Shown here one piece after another: positions 25,373 through 32,630 of a stretch of DNA of 64,000 bases. The notes under the pieces are model-generated. The model did not search any database, was not told where the DNA came from, and was given only the letters and a program-made list of their open reading frames with translations. A program made the translations under genes and the position numbers. Numbering within the stretch: position 1 is the stretch's first letter; every line of letters starts with the position of its first letter. This DNA is from Nonomuraea ceibae (GTDB taxonomy: Bacteria > Actinomycetota > Actinomycetes > Streptosporangiales > Streptosporangiaceae): contig NZ_JAHKRO010000010.1 of the NCBI RefSeq assembly GCF_019396325.1, forward strand, positions 1 to 64,000, written 5' to 3'.

Positions 25373-25993
25373 CTATGACGCGAGGTCCGGGCCGGCGTAC
25401 CGCGGGCGCCCGGCGGGGCGGTAGACCTGGCACGTGATGCCGCTCGCGAACGCCCGGAAGCCGACCAGGTCCAGCGCCAGGTCCGGGCCCGTGGCGGGGA
25501 ACAGCCGCGTGCCCTGGCCGACGACCACGGGATAGGTGAACAGGGTGATCTCGTCGACCAGGCCCTCGTCGAGCAGCCGGCGGACCAGCGCACCGCTGCC
25601 GTGCACCTGCAGCTCACCGTCCCGCTCGGCCTTCAGCTCCCGCACGGCGTCCACGGCGTCGCCGGACAGGACGGTCGTGCCCGCCCATCCCGGGTCGGTG
25701 AGCGTGGCCGAGGCCACGTACTTGGGCCGCGCGTGCAGGGGGCCGCCGATGGGGTTGCTCTCCGGATCCGGCATCACGCCCCAGGAACCGGCGAAGATCT
25801 CGTACGTCCGCCGGCCGAACAGGAACGCGTCGGCGCGCTGGTAGATCTGCCCGAGGAACGCCTCGGCCTCACCGTCGAACAACGGCAGGGCCCAGCCGCC
25901 GCGCTCGAACCCGCCCCTGCGGTCCTCGTCCGACTGCCCGAGTCCCTGCATCACGCCGTCGACGGATACGTTCGTGATGGTCGTCAGCTTCAT
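25373..25993 (-). CDS. Dihydrofolate reductase-family (RibD-C-like) protein
   Basis: A 206-residue reductase of the RibD C-terminal/DHFR fold. Signatures: MKLTTITNVSVDGVMQG, FLFGRRTYEIFAGSWG, KYVASATL, LQVHGSGALVRRLLDEGLVDEITLFTYPVVVGQGTRLFP. It probably binds NADPH; the substrate is unknown and true folate activity is unlikely. ATG 25993 has aagga 8 bp upstream; ATG 26002 is an in-frame alternative three codons earlier. Genes of this type often accompany ECF42-DGPF pairs, suggesting it is an output or signal-handling enzyme in the same operon. Confidence 0.87.
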   Translation of the reverse strand: MKLTTITNVSVDGVMQGLGQSDEDRRGGFERGGWALPLFDGEAEAFLGQIYQRADAFLFGRRTYEIFAGSWGVMPDPESNPIGGPLHARPKYVASATLTDPGWAGTTVLSGDAVDAVRELKAERDGELQVHGSGALVRRLLDEGLVDEITLFTYPVVVGQGTRLFPATGPDLALDLVGFRAFASGITCQVYRPAGRPRYAGPDLAS

Positions 25994-26054
25994 GCTCGTC
26001 ATCCTTCTCTTCCTCGACCCTGGGGACATCCCTCGTGGGCGCCCTCTCACACCT

Positions 26055-26186
26055 TCAACGAACAGCCCCGGCCCGATCCGACAGGGACGTTTCTCTGAAT
26101 CTCCGGGTTTCTGCCTCCGCGGTGACCGTGGCGAGGCCGGACCGGTAGGCGGCGATCACGAGCTGGGTGCGGTCGCGGGCGTGGAG
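26055..26186 (-). pseudogene. Remnant of a LuxR response-regulator C-terminus
   Basis: The minus-strand frame reads LHARDRTQLVIAAYRSGL, which matches the last helix of NarL/LuxR response regulators (LHDRAQLVVFAYESGL type), then runs through an unrelated tail to a stop at 26055. The HTH recognition helix and receiver domain are absent upstream of 26186. I take it as the tail of a decayed regulator stranded between the DHFR-like gene and the methyltransferase. Confidence 0.5.
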
Positions 26187-26250
26187 TGGCGGACCATCCG
26201 CCCGCACGGCGTCCCTCCCCTGGTCGACCTCGTACGGCGGGCCGCGGCCG

Positions 26251-26910
26251 TCATGGGTGACGGCCGGTGCCGGCCGGGTTGTCGGCGAGCACGCAGGCGA
26301 CGGGCGGGTCGAGGTCGAGGGTCTCGACCCGGAGGCGGGTGAAGCCGGCCTGGGTGAGCAGGTCCTGGAGCTCCTGGGCGGCCCGGGCCGTGGTGTCCCG
26401 GTTGGCGCCCGGGCTGCGCGGCTGGCTGACGAGCGCGATGCGGCCTCCGGGGCGGAGCAGGCGGCGCAGCTCGGCGAGCCGCTCCACCGGGTTCGGCCAG
26501 AACCCCGCGGAGTTGACGGCGAGGACGGCGTCGAGCGGGTCGCCGAAGCTCGGCAGCCGCTCCACGGAGGCCTGTGTGAGGCGCACCCGGCGGGCGCGGA
26601 CGGCGGCGGCGTTGCGGCGGGCGGCCTGCCGGACCATGGTCAGGGAGTGGTCGACGCCGAAGACCTGGCCGTGGGTGGCCCGGCGGGCGAGCTCGGCGAT
26701 GGCGATGCCGGGACCGAACCCGATCTCCAGCACCCGGTCGGTGGGCCGCACGTCCAGCAGCGACACCGCCCACCTGTTGCGCTGCCGGTTGGAGGGGCGA
26801 AGGGCGAACATCCAGCTCGTCGCCCACCCGACGACGCCCCGGGGACGATGGGCCTGGCCCACCAGGTATCTGATCACGCGCTGCTTGAAAGACGTATCCG
26901 CTGTTCGCAT
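26251..26910 (-). CDS. Class I SAM-dependent methyltransferase
   Basis: A 219-residue Rossmann-fold methyltransferase. Motif I is DRVLEIGFGPGIAIAELARRA, motif II GQVFGVDHSLTMVRQAARR, and the post-motif segment RLRLTQASVERLP/DAVLAVNSAGFWPN, followed by LRRLLRPGGRIALVSQPR. The target (small molecule, lipid or quinone) cannot be deduced. ATG at 26910. It is divergent from the MerR gene at 26948, and the 18-bp palindrome at 26927-26944 lies in the 37-bp gap, so the MerR protein likely controls it. Confidence 0.88.
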   Translation of the reverse strand: MRTADTSFKQRVIRYLVGQAHRPRGVVGWATSWMFALRPSNRQRNRWAVSLLDVRPTDRVLEIGFGPGIAIAELARRATHGQVFGVDHSLTMVRQAARRNAAAVRARRVRLTQASVERLPSFGDPLDAVLAVNSAGFWPNPVERLAELRRLLRPGGRIALVSQPRSPGANRDTTARAAQELQDLLTQAGFTRLRVETLDLDPPVACVLADNPAGTGRHP

Positions 26911-26926
26911 GATCGCCAGTCAACGG

Positions 26927-26944
26927 CTTCAAGTATGCTTGAAG
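26927..26944. promoter_or_regulatory. MerR-type operator between methyltransferase and MerR genes
   Basis: Perfect 7-bp arms cttcaag and cttgaag with a 4-bp spacer tatg make an 18-bp dyad. Length, spacing and base composition match operators of the MerR/SoxR class, and it sits 4 bp before the MerR start codon and 17 bp from the divergent methyltransferase start. Autoregulation plus control of the methyltransferase is the simplest reading. Confidence 0.72.
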
Positions 26945-26947
26945 TCA

Positions 26948-27388
26948 ATGGGCGAGCAGTTGACGATCGGCGAGCTGGCGAGCCGCACGGGTGTCGCCAC
27001 CTCCGCCCTGCGCTACTGGGAGGAGTTCGGCCTCCTGCCGGCGCCGGCCCGGATCTCGGGCCGGCGGCGTTACCCGCCGTCGGCGGTCGAGCTGGTCGGC
27101 GTGGTCCTGCTGCTGCGCGACGCCGGCTTCACGCTGCGGGAGATCAGGGCGTTCGTCGCCTCACGCGCACCGTCCGACGACGGATGGCGCGAGCTCTCCC
27201 GGCGCAAGCTCGCCGAGCTGGACCAGCGGATCGCCCAGGCCCAGGTGGCGCGCACCGCCATCGCGCACGGCCTGGCCTGCCCGCACGAGGACCTCTTCGA
27301 ATGCGCCAACTTCACCGGCGGGATCGCGGCGCTCCTGTCGGGATCCTCGCTCGAAGAGGCACACGACGAGATCCACTCGCACCCCTGA
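26948..27388 (+). CDS. MerR-family transcriptional regulator
   Basis: A 146-residue MerR protein. N-terminal winged HTH: LTIGELASRTGVATSALRYWEEFGLLPAPARISGRRRY, then the dimerisation helix (REIRAFVASRAPSDDGWRELSRRKLAELDQRIAQ). The C-terminal effector part contains ACPHEDLFECANF, with two Cys and a His that could bind a metal or sense oxidation; it is not the four-Cys iron-sulphur cluster of SoxR. ATG at 26948 directly follows the operator dyad. The divergent methyltransferase is the likely target. Confidence 0.9.
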   Translation: MGEQLTIGELASRTGVATSALRYWEEFGLLPAPARISGRRRYPPSAVELVGVVLLLRDAGFTLREIRAFVASRAPSDDGWRELSRRKLAELDQRIAQAQVARTAIAHGLACPHEDLFECANFTGGIAALLSGSSLEEAHDEIHSHP

Positions 27389-27427
27389 CCGGATGAACCC
27401 TTCAGGCCGTCGGCGCGTCCCTCAGAT

Positions 27428-28267
27428 ATGAAGGGATCACGTTGGACCGTCATCGCGCTGCTCGCGGCGTTGTGCGCCTGCGGTCAACCCGGTGCCGGCG
27501 CGGCGCCCACGGCGGCCGGGACCGAGACGATCGTGTTACCGAGGGCCGATCAGCCCGCACCGCATCGGCCCACTCTGGAACGGCTCGAACGAGAGGCGGC
27601 GTCGTCGGGCCGCCCCCTGGAGGAGGTCGTCAAACGGTACGCGACCCGGCTGGCCGCCACCTCGTCGCCCAGGCCGACGGACTTCGACGGGTACGACCCC
27701 GCGGTGACCGAGCCGGACGTGACGATCGACGGCATCCCCTACGCCGAACTGGTCGACCTCGTGAACGTCGCCAGATCGCAGGGCATCTCCTACGAGGAGG
27801 CCATCGACCGCTTCGGCTCACAGACGGCCAACAACCGGGTGCTCGACAAGCTCCACAAGGAGTTCCCCGGCGAGCTCTCCGGCATCAGGTACGTCGACGA
27901 CCACCGAGGGCTGCGCATCGGCTTCAAGGGGCGCGTCCCGGCTCGCGCGATCGAGCTGGCCAGGACCCTTCCCACGGAGGTCACGCTGATCGGCGGCAAG
28001 GGATTCTCGTCCGCCGACCTCCAGCAGGCCCACGACACGGTCGTCACCTGGCTCCGTTCCCGGCCCGAGGTGGCCACGATGACCTCGCACACGGATGAGG
28101 AGACCGGCCAGGTCAAGGTCACGATCCAGCCGAAGGCGATGCCGGACGACGCAGAGGAGTTCGAGCGCGGGCTTCGGCTCCCCCGGCCGGACAATCCCCG
28201 CATCACCATCGAGGTGACGCTCTCCGCCGATTCTGTCGCCGTCCGGCCGCTTCGCGTGCAGTCATGA
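27428..28267 (+). CDS. Exported protein resembling an S1-protease propeptide region
   Basis: A 279-residue protein with an N-terminal export signal (WTVIALLAALCACGQ); the LCAC sequence is a weak lipobox, so it may be a lipoprotein. The mature part contains EEAIDRFGSQTANNRVLDKLHKEFPGELSGIRYVDD and FKGRVPARAIELARTLPTEV, then DLQQAHDTVVTWLRSRPEV. I think this resembles the N-terminal region found before the catalytic domain in some actinomycete trypsin-like (S1) proteases, but no His-Asp-Ser catalytic domain follows. Function unknown; a chaperone-like or inhibitor role is speculation. ATG at 27428 has no strong ribosome site. Confidence 0.6.
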   Translation: MKGSRWTVIALLAALCACGQPGAGAAPTAAGTETIVLPRADQPAPHRPTLERLEREAASSGRPLEEVVKRYATRLAATSSPRPTDFDGYDPAVTEPDVTIDGIPYAELVDLVNVARSQGISYEEAIDRFGSQTANNRVLDKLHKEFPGELSGIRYVDDHRGLRIGFKGRVPARAIELARTLPTEVTLIGGKGFSSADLQQAHDTVVTWLRSRPEVATMTSHTDEETGQVKVTIQPKAMPDDAEEFERGLRLPRPDNPRITIEVTLSADSVAVRPLRVQS

Positions 28268-28444
28268 CGTTCTCCTCGGCGTACGGGTGCCGCGCAGGTG
28301 GCTCATGCCGGGGACGAGGAGCAGGCACGGCGGGATCACCAGCACCAGCCCCGATCTCCCCCCAAGGCACGTCCGTCATGGTCCGGCCGCGGTGGGCGGG
28401 CCATGATCGAATCTGCTAGTGTCTGCTTTCCGGTCGGATGTTGA

Positions 28445-28456
28445 TTCCGGCCGGAA
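28445..28456. promoter_or_regulatory. 12-bp palindrome overlapping leader of GNAT gene
   Basis: The perfect palindrome ttccggccggaa, with an additional ttccgg half-site at 28428-28433, lies just before the ribosome site (ggaagg) and ATG (28466) of the acetyltransferase gene, and downstream of a possible tagtgt -10 box near 28417. Position fits a repressor site. The rest of the 200-bp gap after the previous gene (28268-28427) shows nothing else. Confidence 0.4.
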
Positions 28457-28465
28457 GGTCTATGT

Positions 28466-28960
28466 ATGACCACTATCAAGGCAACCGTGCGGCCCATCAA
28501 CGCCGCGGACCGCCCCATCATCGAACGCCTCTGGCTCATGTTCCGCCACGACATGGCGGACTTCCAGGGCGGGCTGCCCAGCCCCGACGGCACCTATCAC
28601 AGCGACCGGCTGCGCACGGCGCTCGAGGACGACGAGTGGACGGCGTACCTGTTCACCAGCGGGGACCGGCCCGTCGGGTTCGCGTTCGTGCGCGCGCTGT
28701 CCGGCCCGGCGCGCGTGCTCAACAGCTTCTTCGTGGTACGCGGCGCGCGCCGTTCCGGGGTCGGGATGGAAGTCGTGCGAGACGTGATCTCCCGGCATCC
28801 GGGGCCTTGGAGGATCGCCTTCCAGGAGGCCAACACGGCGGGCGCGGCGTTCTGGCGTCGCGTCGCCACGGAGATCGCCGGTGACGCGTGGAAGGAGGAG
28901 CCCGCGGCCGTCCCCCCGGACGTGTGGATCTCGTTCACCGCCCCTGACCAGGGCCGGTAG
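28466..28960 (+). CDS. GNAT-family N-acetyltransferase
   Basis: A 164-residue GCN5-related acetyltransferase. The fold runs from TVRPINAADRPIIERLWLMF through RPVGFAFVRA to the acetyl-CoA site, FFVVRGARRSGVGMEVVRDVISRHPG (R/QxxGxG/A-like motif RRSGVG), then WRIAFQEANTAGAAFWRRVA. Acceptor unknown; resembles small-molecule or antibiotic-type acetyltransferases but without a diagnostic signature. ATG at 28466 has ggaagg 8 bp upstream. It is a single gene with a palindrome in front and a strong bidirectional hairpin behind. Confidence 0.87.
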   Translation: MTTIKATVRPINAADRPIIERLWLMFRHDMADFQGGLPSPDGTYHSDRLRTALEDDEWTAYLFTSGDRPVGFAFVRALSGPARVLNSFFVVRGARRSGVGMEVVRDVISRHPGPWRIAFQEANTAGAAFWRRVATEIAGDAWKEEPAAVPPDVWISFTAPDQGR

Positions 28961-28969
28961 AGCGATTGA

Positions 28970-29005
28970 GCGAGACCCCGCCGGCGCCTGCCGGCGGGGT
29001 CTCGC
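28970..29005. terminator. Bidirectional hairpin terminator
   Basis: Perfect 16-bp arms (gcgagaccccgccggc and its complement) with a 4-nt loop gcct lie between the GNAT stop (28960) and the convergent I36 inhibitor stop (29027). The structure can stop transcription from both sides. Confidence 0.85.
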
Positions 29006-29026
29006 CCGCATCCCCCAGATGGCTGA

Positions 29027-29461
29027 TCAGCCGCCGCACAGGCTGTGCCAGCGGTTCACCCACTCGATGTTGGTGACCACCGAGCCCCAGTTGCGCCAGC
29101 CGCCCGGCATCGAGCCGGCGTCGGCGCGGCCGTAGTGCAGGCACTTGCGCTGCTTGCTGCTGAGTTCGGGGCCGCTGCCGCTGTCGGTGTAGTACTGGTA
29201 GGTGACGATGACGTGGTCGGCGCCGTTCGGCTCGGGGGCGCCGTTGTTGAAGAAGGAGCGGATGCCCGAGACGTTGCCGCTCCAGTTGCCCGCCTTCTCC
29301 AGCTTGAGCGTGCCGGTCAGGCCGGAGCCGCTGTAGAAGCAGACGTAGCGGTAGTTGCAGTCGCCGGCGTCGTCCGCGCTTGCGGCGGGCGCCATCGCGA
29401 GGCCCAGAGCGGCGGCGGTCGCTCCGGCGGCGGCGATGCTGATGATGCGTCGAAGAGTCAT
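29027..29461 (-). CDS. Secreted peptidase inhibitor, family I36-like
   Basis: A 144-residue exported protein. Signal peptide MTLRRIISIAAAGATAAALG with AMAPAASADD cleavage region. The mature protein has the crystallin/SMI-like core of I36 inhibitors: DCNYRYVCFYSGSGLTGTLKLEKAG, NVSGIRSFFNNGAPEPNGADHVIVTYQYY, and a Cys near the C-terminus (NRWHSLCGG). Cys pairs at CNYRYVC suggest disulphides outside the cell. In Streptomyces such proteins inhibit extracellular metalloproteases. The mature protein is long for the family, with the insert RKCLHYGRADAGSMPGGWRNW. ATG at 29461. The gap upstream (29462-29679) shows no further feature. Confidence 0.85.
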   Translation of the reverse strand: MTLRRIISIAAAGATAAALGLAMAPAASADDAGDCNYRYVCFYSGSGLTGTLKLEKAGNWSGNVSGIRSFFNNGAPEPNGADHVIVTYQYYTDSGSGPELSSKQRKCLHYGRADAGSMPGGWRNWGSVVTNIEWVNRWHSLCGG

Positions 29462-29679
29462 GCGGATGAAGCTACGGATGACCGCTTTGGATCGACTTTA
29501 GTTCCGCTGTGCCGAGGGGGAATCCCGACGATCGTGAAAGCGCCCTTGTCCTCGTGACGCCCGGTGGGTGGCGGCGAGGGCCGCGGCGCGCACATTCTTG
29601 GGCCGAGCGGTCACCTTCGTCCCCTGCGCTCCGTCAGTGCAGCAGTGATCCAGCATTGGAACCGAGAAGGGAAATCCCC

Positions 29680-30162
29680 GTGACCACCACCCAGTCGCGT
29701 CTGCCGAACCCCGCCGTGCTCGTCCCCGAGCTCAAGGACATCGGCGGCGCCCTGTACAAGGCCACCGGCAACGGCACGATCCCGCAGACGACCATCAGCC
29801 TGGTCCAGCTGCGCGCCGGTCAGCTCGCCGGCAGCACGTACCTGACGGTCCTGCACACCGGCAACCTCCGCAAGGCCGGCGCCGCCGAGGAGAGCATCAC
29901 CGCCGTGGCCTCCTGGCGCGACGCGCCCTACTTCACCGACGCCGAGCGCGTCGCGCTGGAGCTGGTCGAAGCCGTGCTCACGCCGAACCCGGCCGGCGAG
30001 CGCGTCCCCGACGAGCTGTACGCGAGGGCGTCCGAGCACTACGACGACCAGGCTCTGGCCACGCTCATCATGGCCATCGGCCAGGTTTGCTTCTTCCTCC
30101 CGCTCGCCCTCATCGGCAAGCCCCTGCCCGGGGTGTCACCGGCGGAGCAGTGGCGGCAGTAG
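29680..30162 (+). CDS. Carboxymuconolactone decarboxylase/AhpD-like protein lacking redox cysteines
   Basis: A 160-residue AhpD-like fold protein. It matches the family through LVQLRAGQLAGSTYLTVLHTGNLRKAGAAEESITAVASWRDAPYFTDAERVALELVEAVLTP. In AhpD-like relatives the segment reads NGCAYCLDMH with a CxxC pair; here it is AGSTYLTVLH, so both cysteines are replaced (Ser52, Leu55) while His59 is kept. Peroxidase-type chemistry is therefore unlikely, and a lactone-type or sensory function is possible. Start GTG 29680 follows gagaaggga. It is followed by an FAD monooxygenase remnant on the other strand. Confidence 0.78.
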   Translation: MTTTQSRLPNPAVLVPELKDIGGALYKATGNGTIPQTTISLVQLRAGQLAGSTYLTVLHTGNLRKAGAAEESITAVASWRDAPYFTDAERVALELVEAVLTPNPAGERVPDELYARASEHYDDQALATLIMAIGQVCFFLPLALIGKPLPGVSPAEQWRQ

Positions 30163-30186
30163 CGCCCGGGCTCTAGGCGGTGACGT

Positions 30187-30530
30187 CGTGGTGTACAGCC
30201 AGGAGGTGCCGCGTTCGTAGAAGTGCCGTAGGGCCACCGGCATGAGGAGGTTATGCAGCCGGCGGGCGACGGGACCGGCGATCTTGGCGTCGCGGTTGGC
30301 GGCGGCGGACCTGGCCATCTTGGCGATGCGGGCCCGGCGCCGCCGGGCGTAGTCGGCCAGGGCGTCGGGGACGTCGGCGCGCTCGAGCGCGCGGGCCAGG
30401 AGACCAGGTTGAACGTCCCGGGCTCGACGTCGGGGCCGTCGGCCACGCCGGAGGCCGAGTACAGGCCCGCGTACGCCGGCTCGGGGGCGCCGGGGTCGAG
30501 GATGCGCCTGGTCGCCGACCAGATCCTCCA
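30187..30530 (-). pseudogene. Degenerate FAD-dependent monooxygenase (C-terminal remnant)
   Basis: Two pieces of one family lie in different minus-strand frames. The first (about 30527-30401) reads RRILDPGAPEPAYAGLYSAS then GVADGPDVEPGTFNLV, a mid-protein segment of group A flavin monooxygenases. The second (about 30396-30190) reads ALADYARRRRARIAKMARSA, then KIAGPVARRLHNLLMP and TSWLYT, the usual C-terminal helices. The FAD-binding N-terminus and the GD motif are missing and a shift separates the pieces. This accounts for most of the 450-bp space between 30163 and 30611. Confidence 0.7.
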
Positions 30531-30584
30531 CGGCCTCACCGGCCCCACGGACCCGCCCGCCTGAGCCCGGGGCGCGGGGCTCTT

Positions 30585-30607
30585 GACCTTGACGTAACGT
30601 CAAGGTC
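30585..30607. promoter_or_regulatory. Perfect 23-bp MerR-like dyad before alpha/beta hydrolase
   Basis: Arms gaccttgacgt and acgtcaaggtc are exactly complementary around a single central base, ending 4 bp before the hydrolase ATG at 30612. TTGACC/TTGACG elements within it could serve as a -35 box. The form resembles the operators of MerR activators that work on long-spaced promoters, but no MerR gene is adjacent. Confidence 0.65.
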
Positions 30608-30611
30608 TTTC

Positions 30612-31781
30612 ATGAGGGCCATGAAGATCCGCTCTGATCGGCGCCACGGCGTCCGGCGTGTCCCGCGGGGCAGCCTCGATCTGGCCTACGTGCGTACGGG
30701 GCGGCGGGGGGCGACGCCGCTGCTGGTGATCCCGGGAGGGCCGGGGCTGGGCTCGGTCGTCCCGTATCGCCGGCTCAGGCGCCTGGCCGCCCACCGGGGA
30801 TTCGACGTGATCATGGTCGAGCACCGGGGCGTCGGCTTCTCCCGGCGTGACCGTACCGGCATGGATCTGCGGTGGGAGGATCTCACCGTCACGGCGGCGG
30901 TCGAGGACCTGGTGGCGGTGCTCGACGCGTGCGGCGTGGACCGGGCCGTCGTCTACGGCACCTCCTACGGCGGCTATCTCGCGCAGGTGCTCGGCGCCAC
31001 CCATCCGGAGCGCGTGTCCGGCATGGTGCTCGACTCCACCTACGCCTCGGCCGACGACTTCGACCTCTGCCGGGCGTACCTGCGAAGGCTGCTGTGGGAC
31101 GGCGACGAGCCCGAGACCAGGGGCGTGGCGGCGGCGCTGCGCGCCCTGGTGGAGTCGGGCAAGGTCACGGACGAGGACACGGCCGTCGTGGTCCCGCTCG
31201 CCTACGAGCTCGGCGGGGTTCCGCTGCTGTCCAAGCTGCTCATGGCGGTGGACAAGGGCAGGCGCGGGCTCTGGGACCGGCTGGCCGCCCTGGTCACCGG
31301 CGAGACGACCCGGGTGCGCCCGTACGTGATGGAGTTCGACCTCGCCGGGGTGATCAACTTCCGTGAGGCCTACGCGCTGAAGCCGGACGGCCTGCCCCTG
31401 GACTCCGCCCTGCCGTACGCCTCCATCGCCGGCCGGTTCCCCGCCTTCACCGGTGAGCCCGTCGACGCGCCCGCGGCCCTGCGGAGCTTCACCTGGCCTG
31501 TCGCCGTGGTGTCCGGAGCCAGGGACCTGCGGTCCATACCGGCCGTCGCGCAGCGGATCAGCGAGCTGACTCCCCACGGCGTGCTTGTGCCCTTCGACGG
31601 GCTGGCGCACAGCATCCTGGACAACCATCCTGCCGCGGCGCTGGCCGTCGCCCGCACGGTGACGGAGGAGGACCTGCGTCTGCTGCCCGCGCGGACGGCT
31701 CGCCTGGCCGCCCTCCCCGGCCGAGGCAAGGCGGCGCTCGCCGGCCCGCTGATGAACCTCATGCTGGCCGGAAGCGCCTGA
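30612..31781 (+). CDS. Alpha/beta hydrolase, proline iminopeptidase-like
   Basis: A 389-residue cytoplasmic hydrolase. Oxyanion-loop motif PLLVIPGGPGLGS (HGGPG-like), MVEHRGVGFSRRD, the nucleophile elbow VVYGTSYGGYLAQVLG, the acid region VAVVSGARDLRS and the His region FDGLAHSILDNHP give a complete Ser-Asp-His triad. HGGPG-type loops are typical of S33 peptidases (proline iminopeptidase) and related esterases; the C-terminal ~60 residues (LLPARTARLAALPGRGKAAL) are an extension. ATG at 30612 (an alternative at 30621) directly follows the 23-bp dyad, so expression is probably under tight single-site control. Confidence 0.85.
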   Translation: MRAMKIRSDRRHGVRRVPRGSLDLAYVRTGRRGATPLLVIPGGPGLGSVVPYRRLRRLAAHRGFDVIMVEHRGVGFSRRDRTGMDLRWEDLTVTAAVEDLVAVLDACGVDRAVVYGTSYGGYLAQVLGATHPERVSGMVLDSTYASADDFDLCRAYLRRLLWDGDEPETRGVAAALRALVESGKVTDEDTAVVVPLAYELGGVPLLSKLLMAVDKGRRGLWDRLAALVTGETTRVRPYVMEFDLAGVINFREAYALKPDGLPLDSALPYASIAGRFPAFTGEPVDAPAALRSFTWPVAVVSGARDLRSIPAVAQRISELTPHGVLVPFDGLAHSILDNHPAAALAVARTVTEEDLRLLPARTARLAALPGRGKAALAGPLMNLMLAGSA

Positions 31782-31797
31782 GGCCGGCGCGGCGAGG

Positions 31798-32562
31798 TCA
31801 GGCGCGCGGCCCCAGGAACAGGCCGCCGCTGGCGTCGACGACCTGGCCGGTGATCCATCGGGCGGCGTCGGAGGCGAGGAAGGCGACCACGTCGGCGACG
31901 TCGTCGGCGCTGCCGAGGCGGTCGAGTGCCGTGGATCCAGCGATGAAGCCGGCCAGGCCGGGCGCGTCGAAGACGGCCGCGTTGGCGGGGGTGCGGGTGG
32001 CGCCGGGGGCGACGGCGTTCACGGTGATGCCCCGGACGCCGAGCTCGTTGGCCAGGGTCAGGCTCATGGTCTCGATCGCGCCCTTGGTCATGGCGAAGGA
32101 CGTCTGGGCGGGGTTGGCCATGCGGGTCGCGACGGACGAGATCGTGACGATCCGGCCGCCGTCGCGCATCAGGGGCAGGGCGCGCTGGATGATGAAGTAC
32201 GGCGCCCGTACGTTCACGGCGAACAGGTGGTCGAACTCGGCCCGCGTCGTGGCGCCGAGCGGACCGGCCGGCTGCGCTGCCGCGTTGTTGACCACGATGT
32301 CGAGGGGCCGCCCGGCCAGAACGGCCTCGACTCCCGCGAAGAGCTCGTCGACGTCGCCGTCCACGCCCAGCTCGGCCCGGACGGTGACGGCGGTCCCGCC
32401 GTCGCGCTCGATCCGGCCGGCCGTCGCCGTCGCGCCGTCCGCGTCCGTGCCGTAGTGCACGATCACCATCGCTCCCCTGCCCGCCAGCCGGGTCGCGATC
32501 GCCTGGCCGATGCCGCGCGAGGCGCCGGTCACCAGGGCCGTCCTGCCGATGAGATCACTCAT
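31798..32562 (-). CDS. SDR-family oxidoreductase with Phe in place of catalytic Tyr
   Basis: A 254-residue classical short-chain dehydrogenase. NAD(P)-binding TGASRGIG (12-19), NNAAA (92-96), catalytic Ser143 (ISSVATR) and Lys160. The YxxxK Tyr, expected 13 residues after the Ser, is Phe156 (SFAMTKGA; codon TTC), so normal proton transfer should be impaired. The rest ([26 protein letters not shown]) is typical. ATG 32562 has aaggag upstream. It is divergent from a TetR gene and shares a double operator with it, which argues the gene is maintained despite the substitution. Confidence 0.88.
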   Translation of the reverse strand: MSDLIGRTALVTGASRGIGQAIATRLAGRGAMVIVHYGTDADGATATAGRIERDGGTAVTVRAELGVDGDVDELFAGVEAVLAGRPLDIVVNNAAAQPAGPLGATTRAEFDHLFAVNVRAPYFIIQRALPLMRDGGRIVTISSVATRMANPAQTSFAMTKGAIETMSLTLANELGVRGITVNAVAPGATRTPANAAVFDAPGLAGFIAGSTALDRLGSADDVADVVAFLASDAARWITGQVVDASGGLFLGPRA

Positions 32563-32578
32563 GTCCACCACTCCTTAC

Positions 32579-32629
32579 TGTTAGCGACTACCGATTTGGT
32601 AGTGACTATCACGATGGTAGTGTCTAACA
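32579..32629. promoter_or_regulatory. Tandem TetR operators between SDR and TetR genes
   Basis: Two 17-bp dyads stand 1 bp apart: actacc-n5-ggtagt (32587-32603) and actatc-n5-ggtagt (32605-32621). An outer pair tgttag/ctaaca at 32579-32584 and 32624-32629 encloses both. They fill the gap between divergent starts at 32562 and 32631, the second start having almost no leader. This is a strong candidate for cooperative binding by the TetR protein. Confidence 0.8.
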
Positions 32630-32630
32630 C

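Noticed and set aside
26927..26944. SoxR box
   Set aside because: The dyad resembles it, but the adjacent MerR protein lacks the four-Cys iron-sulphur motif of SoxR.
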